From Paractinoplanes abujensis (lineage in GTDB: Bacteria > Actinomycetota > Actinomycetes > Mycobacteriales > Micromonosporaceae), in assembly GCF_014204895.1 (NCBI RefSeq), contig NZ_JACHMF010000001.1, positions 2,542,001 through 2,606,000 on the forward strand: a stretch of DNA of 64,000 nucleotides, in the 5' to 3' direction. Position 1 is the first letter of the stretch. Every line of letters begins with the position of its first letter. This document shows, in pieces, positions 25,019 to 33,151 of the stretch. The notes under the pieces are model-generated. The model did not search any database. It was given only the letters and a program-made list of their open reading frames with translations, and had not been told where the DNA came from. A program made the translations under genes and the position numbers.

Positions 25019-25681
25019 TCACCGTCGCCGGGGAGCGATCAGCCCCGACTCGTAGGCCCAGACGACCAGCTGGGCGCGGTCGCGGCAGTGCAACTTGGTC
25101 ATGGCCCGGTTGACGTGCGTCTTGGCAGTCAGCGGACTGATCACCATGCGCGCGGCGATCTCGTCGTTGGTCAGTCCCCGCGCCACCAGCTCGACGATCT
25201 CCTGTTCGCGGCCGGTGAGCACATCACGCCCGGCTGCCGGGTCGGGCGGCGGCGGACCGGTGACGAACTCGCTGATCAGCGTGCGGGTGACAGCGGGCGC
25301 CAGCAGGGCGTCACCCCGGGCCACGACCCCGATGGCCCGCAGCAGGTCGCCCGGGTCGGCGTCCTTGAGCAGGAACCCGCTGGCCCCGGCCCGCAACGCG
25401 GCGAACACGTAGGAGTCGAGCCCGAAGTTGGTGAGGATCAGCACCCGGACCCCGGCCAGACCCGGCTCGGCGGCGATGCGCCGGGTGGCGTCGATCCCGT
25501 CGAGCCCCGGCATCTGAACGTCCATCAGCACAACGTCGGGTCGCAGCACCCGGCACTGCTGCACCGCGCCCGCCCCGTCGGCGGCCTCCCCCACCACTTC
25601 GAGACCGTCCTCGGCCTCGAGCAGCGCCCGGAAGCCGGCCCGCATGAGCGCCTGGTCGTCGACCAGCAGAACCCGGATCAC
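25019..25681 (-). CDS. LuxR/NarL-type response regulator
   Basis: A 220-residue two-component regulator: receiver domain with phosphoacceptor Asp54 in VVLMDVQMPG, and a C-terminal LuxR helix-turn-helix (LTGREQEIVELVARGLTNDE). The GTG start overlaps the histidine kinase stop by 4 bp, making a coupled kinase-regulator pair. Targets are unknown; the divergent AhpD/multicopper oxidase operon next door is a natural candidate. Confidence 0.93.
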   Translation of the reverse strand: MIRVLLVDDQALMRAGFRALLEAEDGLEVVGEAADGAGAVQQCRVLRPDVVLMDVQMPGLDGIDATRRIAAEPGLAGVRVLILTNFGLDSYVFAALRAGASGFLLKDADPGDLLRAIGVVARGDALLAPAVTRTLISEFVTGPPPPDPAAGRDVLTGREQEIVELVARGLTNDEIAARMVISPLTAKTHVNRAMTKLHCRDRAQLVVWAYESGLIAPRRR

Positions 25682-27072
25682 CCTGCCGCATCCCCCGCCG
25701 CACCGGTTCGGCCCGCTGTGCCCCGTACTGCGCCGTCCCCTGTCCCGCCACGCACAACGCTCTCCCCCGTTCCGCCGCCATTCTCTGAGTGGGCCCTCAC
25801 ACTCACGCCAGCGCGTGCGATGCCGCCGCGTACGGCGCCGTCACCTGGACCGCCGCCGGTCGCCACGCGGCCGCGCGTCGCCCTGTCACCGTCGGCAGCG
25901 CCGCTACGAGCCGCGCCGTCCAGAGGAAAGGTCGCCACCACCGCGAAGCCGCCGGCCTCGCGGGGCGCCGCCTGGAGGGTGCCGCCGAGGCCGGTCACCC
26001 GTTCCCGCATGCCGCGCAGGCCCACGCCGGGCGTCACGGGACAGTCAGGGGACGCCAGGCCGTCGTCGGTGACGGAGATCGTCAGAGACCCGAGCCCGTA
26101 GGCGATGTGGACGTCGGCGGCGGCGGGACCGGCGTGCCGGGCGATGTTCGTCAGCGCCTCCTGCACGACGCGGTAACCGGCCTGGTCGACCTCGGAGGGC
26201 AGCTCGGCGGGATCGCCCGAGACGTCAACCCGTACGGGGAAGCCGGACGCTCTGGTGCGCTCAGCCAGCTCTCCCACCAAGGCCAGCCCGACGCCCTCCA
26301 CGTCGGACGGTGTGCGCAGCACCTCGAGCGTCTCGCGCAGCTCGCGCATCGCCGCACCGCCCGCTTCCTGGATCGCCAGCAGCGCGGCCGGCGGCTCCTC
26401 CCCGCGTTTACGGGCCAGATGGACGGCTATCCCGGCCTGCACTTTGATCACCGAGATGCTGTGCGTGAGCGAGTCGTGCAGGTCGCGCGCGATCCGCAAG
26501 CGCTCCTCCCCCGCACGCCGCAACGCCATCTCCTCCCGGGTGCGTTCGGCCTCGGCCGCTCGCTGCTCCACCTGTTCGAGATAGGCCCGGCGCTGACGGC
26601 CGATCACCCCGGCCACGTTGGCCGCCACGAACCAGCCCAGCAGCAACGACGTGCGTTCGACCAGTTGCTGCGCGGCCTCGCCCTCGGGAGCGGCCGAGAT
26701 GTCCCGTGCGAGGAAGCCGCCGAGGAACAGCAGACTGGCCAACGCCGCAGGCAAGCGCCGGCCGCGCCAGGCCGTGAGATAGACCAGGCCGAGCACGGGG
26801 AACGCGGCGGCCACCCCGGCATGCACCCGCAGATGCAGGGCCAGCATCGAGACGGTCACGACCGCGAGCGCGACGACCGGAAAGCGCCTGCTCACAGCCA
26901 CCGCGGCGGCCATCACGACGATCAGCAGGACACCGGGCGCCCCGGTCGGCGCGGCGTCGGGCGCGAGGGCAGCGTTGGCCAGCAGCAGCCCTCCCAGGAG
27001 GACGCCACCGGCGAGGTAGGGCAGGTCGAGTCGCACGTTGGCACTGTAGGACGGCGGCCCATCGACGGGCAT
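25678..27072 (-). CDS. Sensor histidine kinase, NarL/DesK group
   Basis: A 464-residue membrane kinase. About five transmembrane helices occupy the first 155 residues, followed by a coiled coil, the HisKA_3 box RIARDLHDSLTHS with phosphorylated His199, and an ATPase domain with ALTNIARHA and GVGLRGMRERV. About 85 residues of Gly/Ala/Arg-rich low-complexity sequence follow the ATPase domain, an unusual tail. The ATG at 27072 is used. It phosphorylates the regulator encoded immediately downstream. Confidence 0.92.
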   Translation of the reverse strand: MPVDGPPSYSANVRLDLPYLAGGVLLGGLLLANAALAPDAAPTGAPGVLLIVVMAAAVAVSRRFPVVALAVVTVSMLALHLRVHAGVAAAFPVLGLVYLTAWRGRRLPAALASLLFLGGFLARDISAAPEGEAAQQLVERTSLLLGWFVAANVAGVIGRQRRAYLEQVEQRAAEAERTREEMALRRAGEERLRIARDLHDSLTHSISVIKVQAGIAVHLARKRGEEPPAALLAIQEAGGAAMRELRETLEVLRTPSDVEGVGLALVGELAERTRASGFPVRVDVSGDPAELPSEVDQAGYRVVQEALTNIARHAGPAAADVHIAYGLGSLTISVTDDGLASPDCPVTPGVGLRGMRERVTGLGGTLQAAPREAGGFAVVATFPLDGAARSGAADGDRATRGRVATGGGPGDGAVRGGIARAGVSVRAHSENGGGTGESVVRGGTGDGAVRGTAGRTGAAGDAAG

Positions 27073-27096
27073 CCCCTCGGCGCGGTAGTTCTGGCG

Positions 27097-27112
27097 TACT
27101 GCGAACGCAGTA
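27097..27112. promoter_or_regulatory. 16-bp palindrome in the divergent kinase/AhpD promoter
   Basis: TACTGCG-AA-CGCAGTA is a perfect inverted repeat, a form typical of TetR-family operators. It lies 68 bp before the AhpD-like start and 25 bp before the kinase start. The binding protein is not evident in the window. Confidence 0.6.
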
Positions 27113-27179
27113 TTCGGGGAGGGCCAGGTGCCTGCGCCGGCGGGACGTCTCCGCGCCGTCGCCGCCCCAGCATCGGACC

Positions 27180-28172
27180 ATGACTTATCGCTTCTTCGCC
27201 GCCCCGCCCCGGCCCACCGGCCTCGCCGCCGAGGTCAACCGCCAGCTCCGCGAGGACTTCATCGGTCCGCTGCCCGCATTCCAGGCCCTCGCCGCGGTGC
27301 CCGGGCTGATGGCCGCGACATGGTCGTTCATGCGCGAATCGCTGCTGGCCGACGCCGATCCGCCCGTCGATCGGGTCGACCGCGAGCTGGTCGCGGCCGT
27401 CGTGTCGCGCGCCAACCGCTGCCGGTTCTGTGTGGACGCTCATGTGACGTTGTTGCACAGTCTCGGCGCGCGCGACCTGGCCGAGATCATCGCCCGGGGC
27501 GACCCACCACCCGGCCTGCGGCACGCCGAGCTCGCCGCCTGGGCCACGGCCAGCCGGACGCCGCGGGCAAGAACCTGGAGCAGCCCGTACGGTCCTCAGC
27601 TGACCGGCACTCTGCTGGCGTTCCATTTCCTCAACCGGGTCGTGTCGGCGCTGCTCACCCCGGATCTGCTGCCCGGCGGGCTCCAGCGCCTCCCCGCGGT
27701 GCGGGCGGCCGGTGGACGACTCATCGCCCGCAACGCCCGCGACCCCAAGGAACCCGGCCGCAGCCTGGCCCTCCTGCCCACCGCGACCTCGGCCCCACCC
27801 GCGTGGGCCGCCGGCAGTCCGGTCGGAAAGGCGTACGCGGCCCTCGTCGACTTCGCCGTGGACGGCGGTGCCCTGCTGGGCACGGCGGCCCGCGAGACGG
27901 TCGTGGCCACCGCGCGCTGGGAGGACGGCCGGCATCCGCAACGGCCCGCCGACTGGGCCGCCGATCTGGTACGCGAACTGCCCGCCAAAGACCGTGTCGG
28001 CACCCGCATCGCCCTGCTGGCCGCCTTCGCCCCGCACGCGATCAGCCGGGGCGACGTCGGCTTGTGGCAGCTCACCCACCCGGATGACGCCGATCTCGTC
28101 CGGCTGGTCGCCTTCGGCGCGGTCACCGCCACCGCCCACGTCGCCCGGGCCCTCGACCCGGCTCACCGTTAG
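27180..28172 (+). CDS. Carboxymuconolactone decarboxylase/AhpD-like protein
   Basis: A 330-residue protein with an AhpD-type redox site, SRANRCRFCVDAH, in which Cys81, Cys84 and His88 match the CxxC-x3-H peroxidase motif. The family includes alkylhydroperoxidases and lactone decarboxylases. The C-terminal half, about 180 residues, repeats the helical fold without a second cysteine pair. It heads an operon with a small membrane protein and a multicopper oxidase, suggesting a redox or detoxification role. The ribosome site is weak. Confidence 0.78.
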   Translation: MTYRFFAAPPRPTGLAAEVNRQLREDFIGPLPAFQALAAVPGLMAATWSFMRESLLADADPPVDRVDRELVAAVVSRANRCRFCVDAHVTLLHSLGARDLAEIIARGDPPPGLRHAELAAWATASRTPRARTWSSPYGPQLTGTLLAFHFLNRVVSALLTPDLLPGGLQRLPAVRAAGGRLIARNARDPKEPGRSLALLPTATSAPPAWAAGSPVGKAYAALVDFAVDGGALLGTAARETVVATARWEDGRHPQRPADWAADLVRELPAKDRVGTRIALLAAFAPHAISRGDVGLWQLTHPDDADLVRLVAFGAVTATAHVARALDPAHR

Positions 28173-28181
28173 GACCGCATC

Positions 28182-28637
28182 ATGCGCAAGGCCTTCGTCG
28201 TCGCCAGTACCGTCCTGCTGATCGTCTTCGCCCTGCAGTTCGTCTTCGCTGCCGTCGGCGCCTTCACCGATCCCCGGGACGATTCCTCGTACGCCCTGCA
28301 CAGCCTCACCGGCATGGCGGTCATCCCGGTGCTCACGTTATTGACGACGTTGTTCGCTTTCCTGGCCAAGGCAACCGGCCGGCTGATCGCAATGAGCATC
28401 CTGCCGCTCGGACTGACCGTTCTGCAGGCGTTGCTGGCCACGCTGGCGAACGCGTTCACCGACGAGTCGGGCGGCAGCACGGTCACCGGCCTGATCATCG
28501 GCGGTCTGCACGCAGTGAACGGCATCATCGCGGTGCACATCGTTGTGGCCGTCGTGCGCGGAGCGAGCAGACACGCGCAACCTCCGACGGCCGTTGCACC
28601 GGGTCCGGGTGTCGCCTCGCCGGTGGACGTCGCATGA
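28182..28637 (+). CDS. Four-helix membrane protein (DUF6220-like)
   Basis: A 151-residue membrane protein with four predicted helices: FVVASTVLLIVFALQFVFAA near the start, a pair in the middle and IIGGLHAVNGIIAVHIVVAVV near the end. His residues (HSLTG, LHAVN, VHIVV) sit inside helices and could bind haem, quinone or metal. It resembles the DUF6220 group by size and pattern. It is 9 bp after the AhpD-like gene and overlaps the multicopper oxidase start, so it probably works with that oxidase. Confidence 0.68.
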   Translation: MRKAFVVASTVLLIVFALQFVFAAVGAFTDPRDDSSYALHSLTGMAVIPVLTLLTTLFAFLAKATGRLIAMSILPLGLTVLQALLATLANAFTDESGGSTVTGLIIGGLHAVNGIIAVHIVVAVVRGASRHAQPPTAVAPGPGVASPVDVA

Positions 28638-30472
28638 CGACGGGTTCGCTGCTGGCCGCCGATCTGGTCGTCGCGGTGCTGATCGCCGCGGGATGGCTCG
28701 GTGCCGGAGCGGCGGCGGCGGCCGGGCGCCGTCCGATCGCGCTCGGATCGGCGGCTCTCGCCCTTACGGCCACTACCGGTCGCGCGCTGACGATCGTCGC
28801 GCTCGTTCGCGCCGGGTGGTGGTTCGGAGCCGAGAAAGTGCTGATAGCCGGGCCGCTGCTCGCGGCCGGGATGGCCGTCGCTGTCGCCGCCCTGCTTCGT
28901 AGGCGGGCAGAATCCGTCGCGCTAATGTTCGCGGGTTACGCAGCCACAGCCGCGGTGCTCGTCACTGTCCTGCACGGGTATCCGGTGTCAGCCGGGGTGG
29001 CGTTGTTCGCGGTGTCGGGCATCGCTGCGGCGACAGCCGTGACGTGGCGTGTTCTCGGAGCGCGGTCTTCACCGAGGGCGTCGCGGACGGCCGGCGCGGT
29101 CGCGGTCGCGGCGCTCGTGGCCGGGACCGGGCTGGCCGCCTCGGCCGGCGCCACCCCGGTCTCGCCGCATCGGCATGTGCCGGTGGCCGGGCCGGCGGTG
29201 GGCGAGCCGACGAAACGGTTCACGTTCGAGGCCGGGCGGACGACCGTCGACGCCGGCGGCCGGAAGGTGCGGGCGTGGGCGTTCAACGGTCAGGTGCCCG
29301 GCCCGGAGATCGCAGCCACAGTGGGTGACATCATCGAGGTGACATTGCGGAATCGCGACATCGATCGAGGCGTGACGTTGCACTGGCACGGCTATGACGT
29401 GCCGAACGACCAGGACGGCGTGCCGGACGTGACACAGGCCGCGGTGCTGCCGGGGCAGCAGTTCGTGTACCGGTTCCGCGCCGACCAGGCGGGAACGTAT
29501 TGGTATCACACGCATTCGGCGTCCGACGTGGGCGTCCGGATGGGACTGTACGGGGTGCTCGTCGTCCGTCCCCGCGCCGCGACCGGTGTCGACGTGGTCG
29601 TCCCTGTGCACAGGTTGTCGGGGCATGACCTGCCCGCTGCATTCGTCACCGCCGCCGGGCCCGGAGCCCCGGTGCGGCTGCGCCTGATCAACACCGACAG
29701 CATCACCCACCGGTACGCCGTAACGGGCGCCCCGTTCCGCGTCGCGGCGATCGACGGGATGGACTTGCGCGATCCGCCACCGCTCGCCGGGGAGGCGCTG
29801 TCCATCCCGGCCGGTGGCCGCTACGACGTGGTCACGACAGCGGCGGCCGCGCTTTCTGTCGATGGCCGCCGGCTCTGGTCGGCTGAAACGACCGTGTCCG
29901 GGATGCCGCCGTCCGCAACACTCCCGGCTGATGCACGATCGGCGGATGCACACCCGGGCGCAACGCGGTCGGCGGAAGCACAACCGGACGCAACGCGGTC
30001 GGCCGCGACGCAACCAGCCGCAACCGACCGCTGGCCGGTGTTCGATCCGCTCACGTACGGCACACCCTCGCGCACTTCTTGGTCGCAGTTCGATCGGTCG
30101 TTCACGCTCGTGCTCGACCGTGGCGTGGACTTGCGCGGTTTGCTGCCACGTTATGCGCACACGGTCAACGGAGCGGCCGACCCGGACATCCCCGTGCAGT
30201 TCGTCCGGCGCGGCGACATCGTGAAGTTCACGATCGTCAACCGCTCACTGGTCGTCCATCCGTGGCATTTGCACGGCCACCATGTGCTCGTCCTTGCGCG
30301 CAACGGACAGGCCGCAACCGGAAGCCCGCTCTGGCTGGATTCGTTCGACGTCCGCCCGGGCGAGGTGTGGGAGGTGGCGTTCGAGGCGGACAACCCGGGC
30401 ATGTGGGCCAATCACTGCCACAACCTGCCCCATGCCGACGCAGGCATGATGCTGCACCTCGCCTACGAATGA
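28634..30472 (+). CDS. Membrane-anchored multicopper oxidase
   Basis: A 612-residue multicopper oxidase. The first 170 residues form about five transmembrane helices, unusual for the family. The catalytic part carries all copper ligands: HWH (250-252), HTH (292-294), HPWHLH (542-547) and HCHNLPHADAGM (594-605) with the T1-site Cys595 and Met605. It should oxidise a phenol, metal or other substrate outside the membrane using O2. Between domains 2 and 3 a repeat-rich insert (about 428-464, Ala/Thr/Ser) encodes imperfect tandem repeats. The start overlaps the upstream stop. Confidence 0.88.
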   Translation: MTTGSLLAADLVVAVLIAAGWLGAGAAAAAGRRPIALGSAALALTATTGRALTIVALVRAGWWFGAEKVLIAGPLLAAGMAVAVAALLRRRAESVALMFAGYAATAAVLVTVLHGYPVSAGVALFAVSGIAAATAVTWRVLGARSSPRASRTAGAVAVAALVAGTGLAASAGATPVSPHRHVPVAGPAVGEPTKRFTFEAGRTTVDAGGRKVRAWAFNGQVPGPEIAATVGDIIEVTLRNRDIDRGVTLHWHGYDVPNDQDGVPDVTQAAVLPGQQFVYRFRADQAGTYWYHTHSASDVGVRMGLYGVLVVRPRAATGVDVVVPVHRLSGHDLPAAFVTAAGPGAPVRLRLINTDSITHRYAVTGAPFRVAAIDGMDLRDPPPLAGEALSIPAGGRYDVVTTAAAALSVDGRRLWSAETTVSGMPPSATLPADARSADAHPGATRSAEAQPDATRSAATQPAATDRWPVFDPLTYGTPSRTSWSQFDRSFTLVLDRGVDLRGLLPRYAHTVNGAADPDIPVQFVRRGDIVKFTIVNRSLVVHPWHLHGHHVLVLARNGQAATGSPLWLDSFDVRPGEVWEVAFEADNPGMWANHCHNLPHADAGMMLHLAYE

Positions 30473-30672
30473 CCCCGCCGGCCGAGGGCGGGTTTCTGTT
30501 CAGCATGTTCCTGCGTGACGGCGATGACGTCTTCCGGGCGTACAGCACCACTCGGCGCGGCGTCGACCGGCTGCTGTTCTCGAACAACGTGAAGGACCTG
30601 AGCGCGTACGGGCGGCAGGAGGACTGGGAGGACTCCCCCGCGGGCTGGCCCCAGCACCCGACCTACGGCTGA
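30469..30672 (+). CDS. Short protein resembling the C-terminus of DUF899 proteins (possible fragment)
   Basis: The 67-residue frame starts in a 4-bp overlap with the oxidase stop. It contains FSMFLRDGDDVFRAYSTTRRG and ends YGRQEDWEDSPAGWPQHPTYG, which resembles the tail of thioredoxin-like DUF899 proteins. The N-terminal domain is missing, so it is either a truncated relic or a domain kept as the oxidase's partner. Family recognition is from memory of the pattern. Confidence 0.45.
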   Translation: MTPPAEGGFLFSMFLRDGDDVFRAYSTTRRGVDRLLFSNNVKDLSAYGRQEDWEDSPAGWPQHPTYG

Positions 30673-30815
30673 CTCGTGTGACGACCTCATGACTGCGCGC
30701 TAACGACGCGGCCGCGCAGCAGAAATTGTCGTACCGCCGGGCTAACTTGGCGATGAGTTCTCAACGGGCCGCCGGTCTTGTCGACGGAGAGTGTCAGCCG
30801 AAGGAGAAGATCCCC

Positions 30816-31079
30816 ATGACCACCACCGCCCCGATGTTGACCGTTGCTCGCGCCGAAGCGCTGTTCACAAGCCATTTGCCTACCGGCAGCAGGCCGTCCT
30901 ACGTCGCCGTCGAGCAGGCGATCCGTCACGCTGTGCGCACGCGTGGCGGTGTCCGCGGGTGCGCGGCCGACGTCGCCGGTGAGTACGGCGACCATCCCGA
31001 GTCGGCCGCTCCTCGCATGCGCTGGGCGCGCGAGGTCGTCGAGGATCTGTACGGGTCGCGCTGGGTCCTGGCGGCTTGA
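30816..31079 (+). CDS. Conserved actinobacterial small protein of unknown function
   Basis: An 87-residue protein with a good AAGGAGA ribosome site before its ATG. It reads as a compact alpha-helical domain: LTVARAEALFTSHL, AIRHAVRTRGGVRGCAADVA, then GDHPESAAPRMRWAREVV. No known catalytic motif or membrane segment was found. Similar short proteins are common in actinobacteria. It stands alone between the oxidase operon and the acyl-CoA oxidase gene. Confidence 0.65.
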   Translation: MTTTAPMLTVARAEALFTSHLPTGSRPSYVAVEQAIRHAVRTRGGVRGCAADVAGEYGDHPESAAPRMRWAREVVEDLYGSRWVLAA

Positions 31080-31126
31080 AGGGACGTGGCGTGCTTCACC
31101 GCTGGTTCGCACCGGAGCCGGGGTAA

Positions 31127-31150
31127 TGTTGCTACTCACCAGTAACAAGT
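31127..31150. promoter_or_regulatory. TetR-like operator before the acyl-CoA oxidase gene
   Basis: TTGCTACT (31129-31136) and AGTAACAA (31141-31148) form an inverted repeat with one mismatch around CACC. The TACT-n4-AGTA core resembles sites of TetR-type fatty-acid degradation regulators. It lies 13 to 36 bases before the start codon, over the likely -10 region (TAATGT). Confidence 0.55.
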
Positions 31151-31162
31151 GGTGGAGGCGAC

Positions 31163-33109
31163 ATGCTCAGCGAACGACTCCGGGACGTCCTCGACGGCAG
31201 GTGGGCGCACGTCCGTAAGGCCGCGCGCACCGAACTGGCCGGTGACAAGTTCGTCACCGTGTACGGCGAGACGATCGACGAGGCGCGCGAGCGCGTCACC
31301 CGGCTGTTGCGTCAGTTGCCGTCCGACCCGGGCGTGGCGGCGGGCTTCCCGATCGAGTACGGGGGCCGGGCCGACCCCGGCGGCTCGGTGGTCGCGGCCG
31401 AGATGCTCGCGCAGATCGACCTGTCGCTGATGGTCAAGGCCGGCGTGCAGTGGGGTCTGTTCGGCGGCGCCGTCACCGCGCTGGGCACGAAGTATCACCA
31501 CGACCTCTACCTGCGGGACATCATCTCGGCCGACCTGCTGGGCTGTTTCGCGATGACGGAGACCGGCCACGGCTCCGACGTGCAGCAACTGCGCACCACC
31601 GCCACGTACGACCCCGCGACGCAGACGTTCGACCTGCACACCCCGCACGAGGCAGCCCGCAAGGACTACATCGGCAACGCCGCCCGCGACGGCCGCCTGG
31701 CGGTCGTGTTCGCGCAGCTCGTCACCGGCGGCAAGCGCTACGGCGTGCACGCCTGGCTGGTTCCCGTCCGTGACGAGGACGGCAACCCGATGCCGGGCGT
31801 GACCATCGGCGACGACGGGCACAAGGCCGGCCTGCTCGGCGTCGACAACGGGCGCCTCTCGTTCGACCACGTCTCCGTCCCGCGCGAGATGCTGCTCGAC
31901 CGTTACGGCCAGGTCGCCCCCGACGGCTCGTACACGAGCTCGATCGACAACGACGTCCGCCGCTTCTTCACCATGCTCGGCACACTGGTGCGCGGGCGGG
32001 TGGTGGTCGGCGGTTCGGCCGCGAACGCCGCCAAGAGCGCGCTCACCATCGCCGTACGGTATGGGGAATCCCGTCGCCAGTTCGGCGCGCCGGGTGAGCA
32101 GCGCGAGATCACCCTCAACGACTATTTGGCTCACCAGCGCATCCTCACGACGAACCTGGCCACCGCGTACGCCTTGCATTTCGCCCAGGACGAGCTGGTC
32201 AACGCGCTGCACGAGGTGCAGACGGCCGACGGCCCGGTCGACGAGCACCGGCAGCGCGAGCTGGAGTCACGCGCGGCGGGCCTCAAGGCGGCCCAGACCT
32301 GGCACGCCACCCGCGCGATCCAGGCCGCCCGCGAGGCCTGCGGCGGCGCCGGCTATCTGGCCGAGAACAGGCTGCCCGGCCTCAAGGCGGACACCGACGT
32401 GTTCACCACGTTCGAGGGTGACAACACCGTGCTGCTGCAGCTCGTGGCCAAGGGCCTGCTCACCGGTTATCGCGACGCGTTCGGCTCGCTCGACGGGTGG
32501 GGCCGGGCCACGTTCGTCGCCGACCAGGTGCGGTCGATGGTGCTCGAACGGACGGCGGCCCGCGGTCTGATCCAGAGACTGATCGACGCGGTGCCGGGCC
32601 GGGACGAGGAGGTCGCCCTGACCCACCGCGGCTGGCACCTGGCCCTCTTCGAGGATCGCGAGAAGCATCTGCTTGAGGGCGCCGTGCGGCGGCTGCGCAA
32701 CGGCGCGGCCCAGAAGAAGGATCGGCAGTTCGACATCTTCAACGACGTGCAGGATCACGTGCTCGAAGTGGCGCGCGCCCACATCGACCGGATCGTGCTC
32801 GAGGCGTTCGTGGCCGGCATCGACCGTACGGCCGACGACGAGGTCAAGGCGCTGCTGTCCAAGGTGTGCGACTTGTACGCGTTGAGCACGATCGAGACGC
32901 ACAAGGGCTGGTATCTGGAGCACCAGCGGCTCACCCCGGCCCGTTCCAAAGCGGTCACCGGCATGGTCAACGACCTGCTCCGCCAGCTGCGCCCGCACAT
33001 GGCGACGCTGGTCGACGCCTTCGCCGTGCCCGAGGAGTGGCTCAACGCGGCGATCCTGCGCGAGGAGCCCAGCCGGCAGGACGTGATGGCCGAACACGAC
33101 GCGCGTTGA
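31163..33109 (+). CDS. Acyl-CoA dehydrogenase/oxidase family flavoprotein
   Basis: A 648-residue enzyme of the acyl-CoA oxidase type, longer than ordinary dehydrogenases (about 380) because of an added C-terminal domain. FAD and substrate motifs include FAMTETGHGSDVQQLRTTA and RYGESRRQFG; the catalytic-base region reads DVFTTFEGDNTVLLQ. The C-terminal 200 residues match the ACOX domain. It catalyses the first oxidation of fatty acyl-CoA, giving the trans-2-enoyl-CoA. The ATG follows GGTGGAGG. It is monocistronic, ended by a hairpin, and probably repressed through the palindrome just upstream. Confidence 0.9.
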   Translation: MLSERLRDVLDGRWAHVRKAARTELAGDKFVTVYGETIDEARERVTRLLRQLPSDPGVAAGFPIEYGGRADPGGSVVAAEMLAQIDLSLMVKAGVQWGLFGGAVTALGTKYHHDLYLRDIISADLLGCFAMTETGHGSDVQQLRTTATYDPATQTFDLHTPHEAARKDYIGNAARDGRLAVVFAQLVTGGKRYGVHAWLVPVRDEDGNPMPGVTIGDDGHKAGLLGVDNGRLSFDHVSVPREMLLDRYGQVAPDGSYTSSIDNDVRRFFTMLGTLVRGRVVVGGSAANAAKSALTIAVRYGESRRQFGAPGEQREITLNDYLAHQRILTTNLATAYALHFAQDELVNALHEVQTADGPVDEHRQRELESRAAGLKAAQTWHATRAIQAAREACGGAGYLAENRLPGLKADTDVFTTFEGDNTVLLQLVAKGLLTGYRDAFGSLDGWGRATFVADQVRSMVLERTAARGLIQRLIDAVPGRDEEVALTHRGWHLALFEDREKHLLEGAVRRLRNGAAQKKDRQFDIFNDVQDHVLEVARAHIDRIVLEAFVAGIDRTADDEVKALLSKVCDLYALSTIETHKGWYLEHQRLTPARSKAVTGMVNDLLRQLRPHMATLVDAFAVPEEWLNAAILREEPSRQDVMAEHDAR

Positions 33110-33146
33110 CGGGGGCAGCGCGGCCTCGATACCCGCGCCGCCCCCG
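33110..33146. terminator. Bidirectional terminator hairpin
   Basis: A 14-bp GC-rich stem (33110-33123 with 33133-33146) has one A-C mismatch and a 9-base loop. It lies between the converging acyl-CoA oxidase and M48-like genes. Confidence 0.75.
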
Positions 33147-33151
33147 CACGA

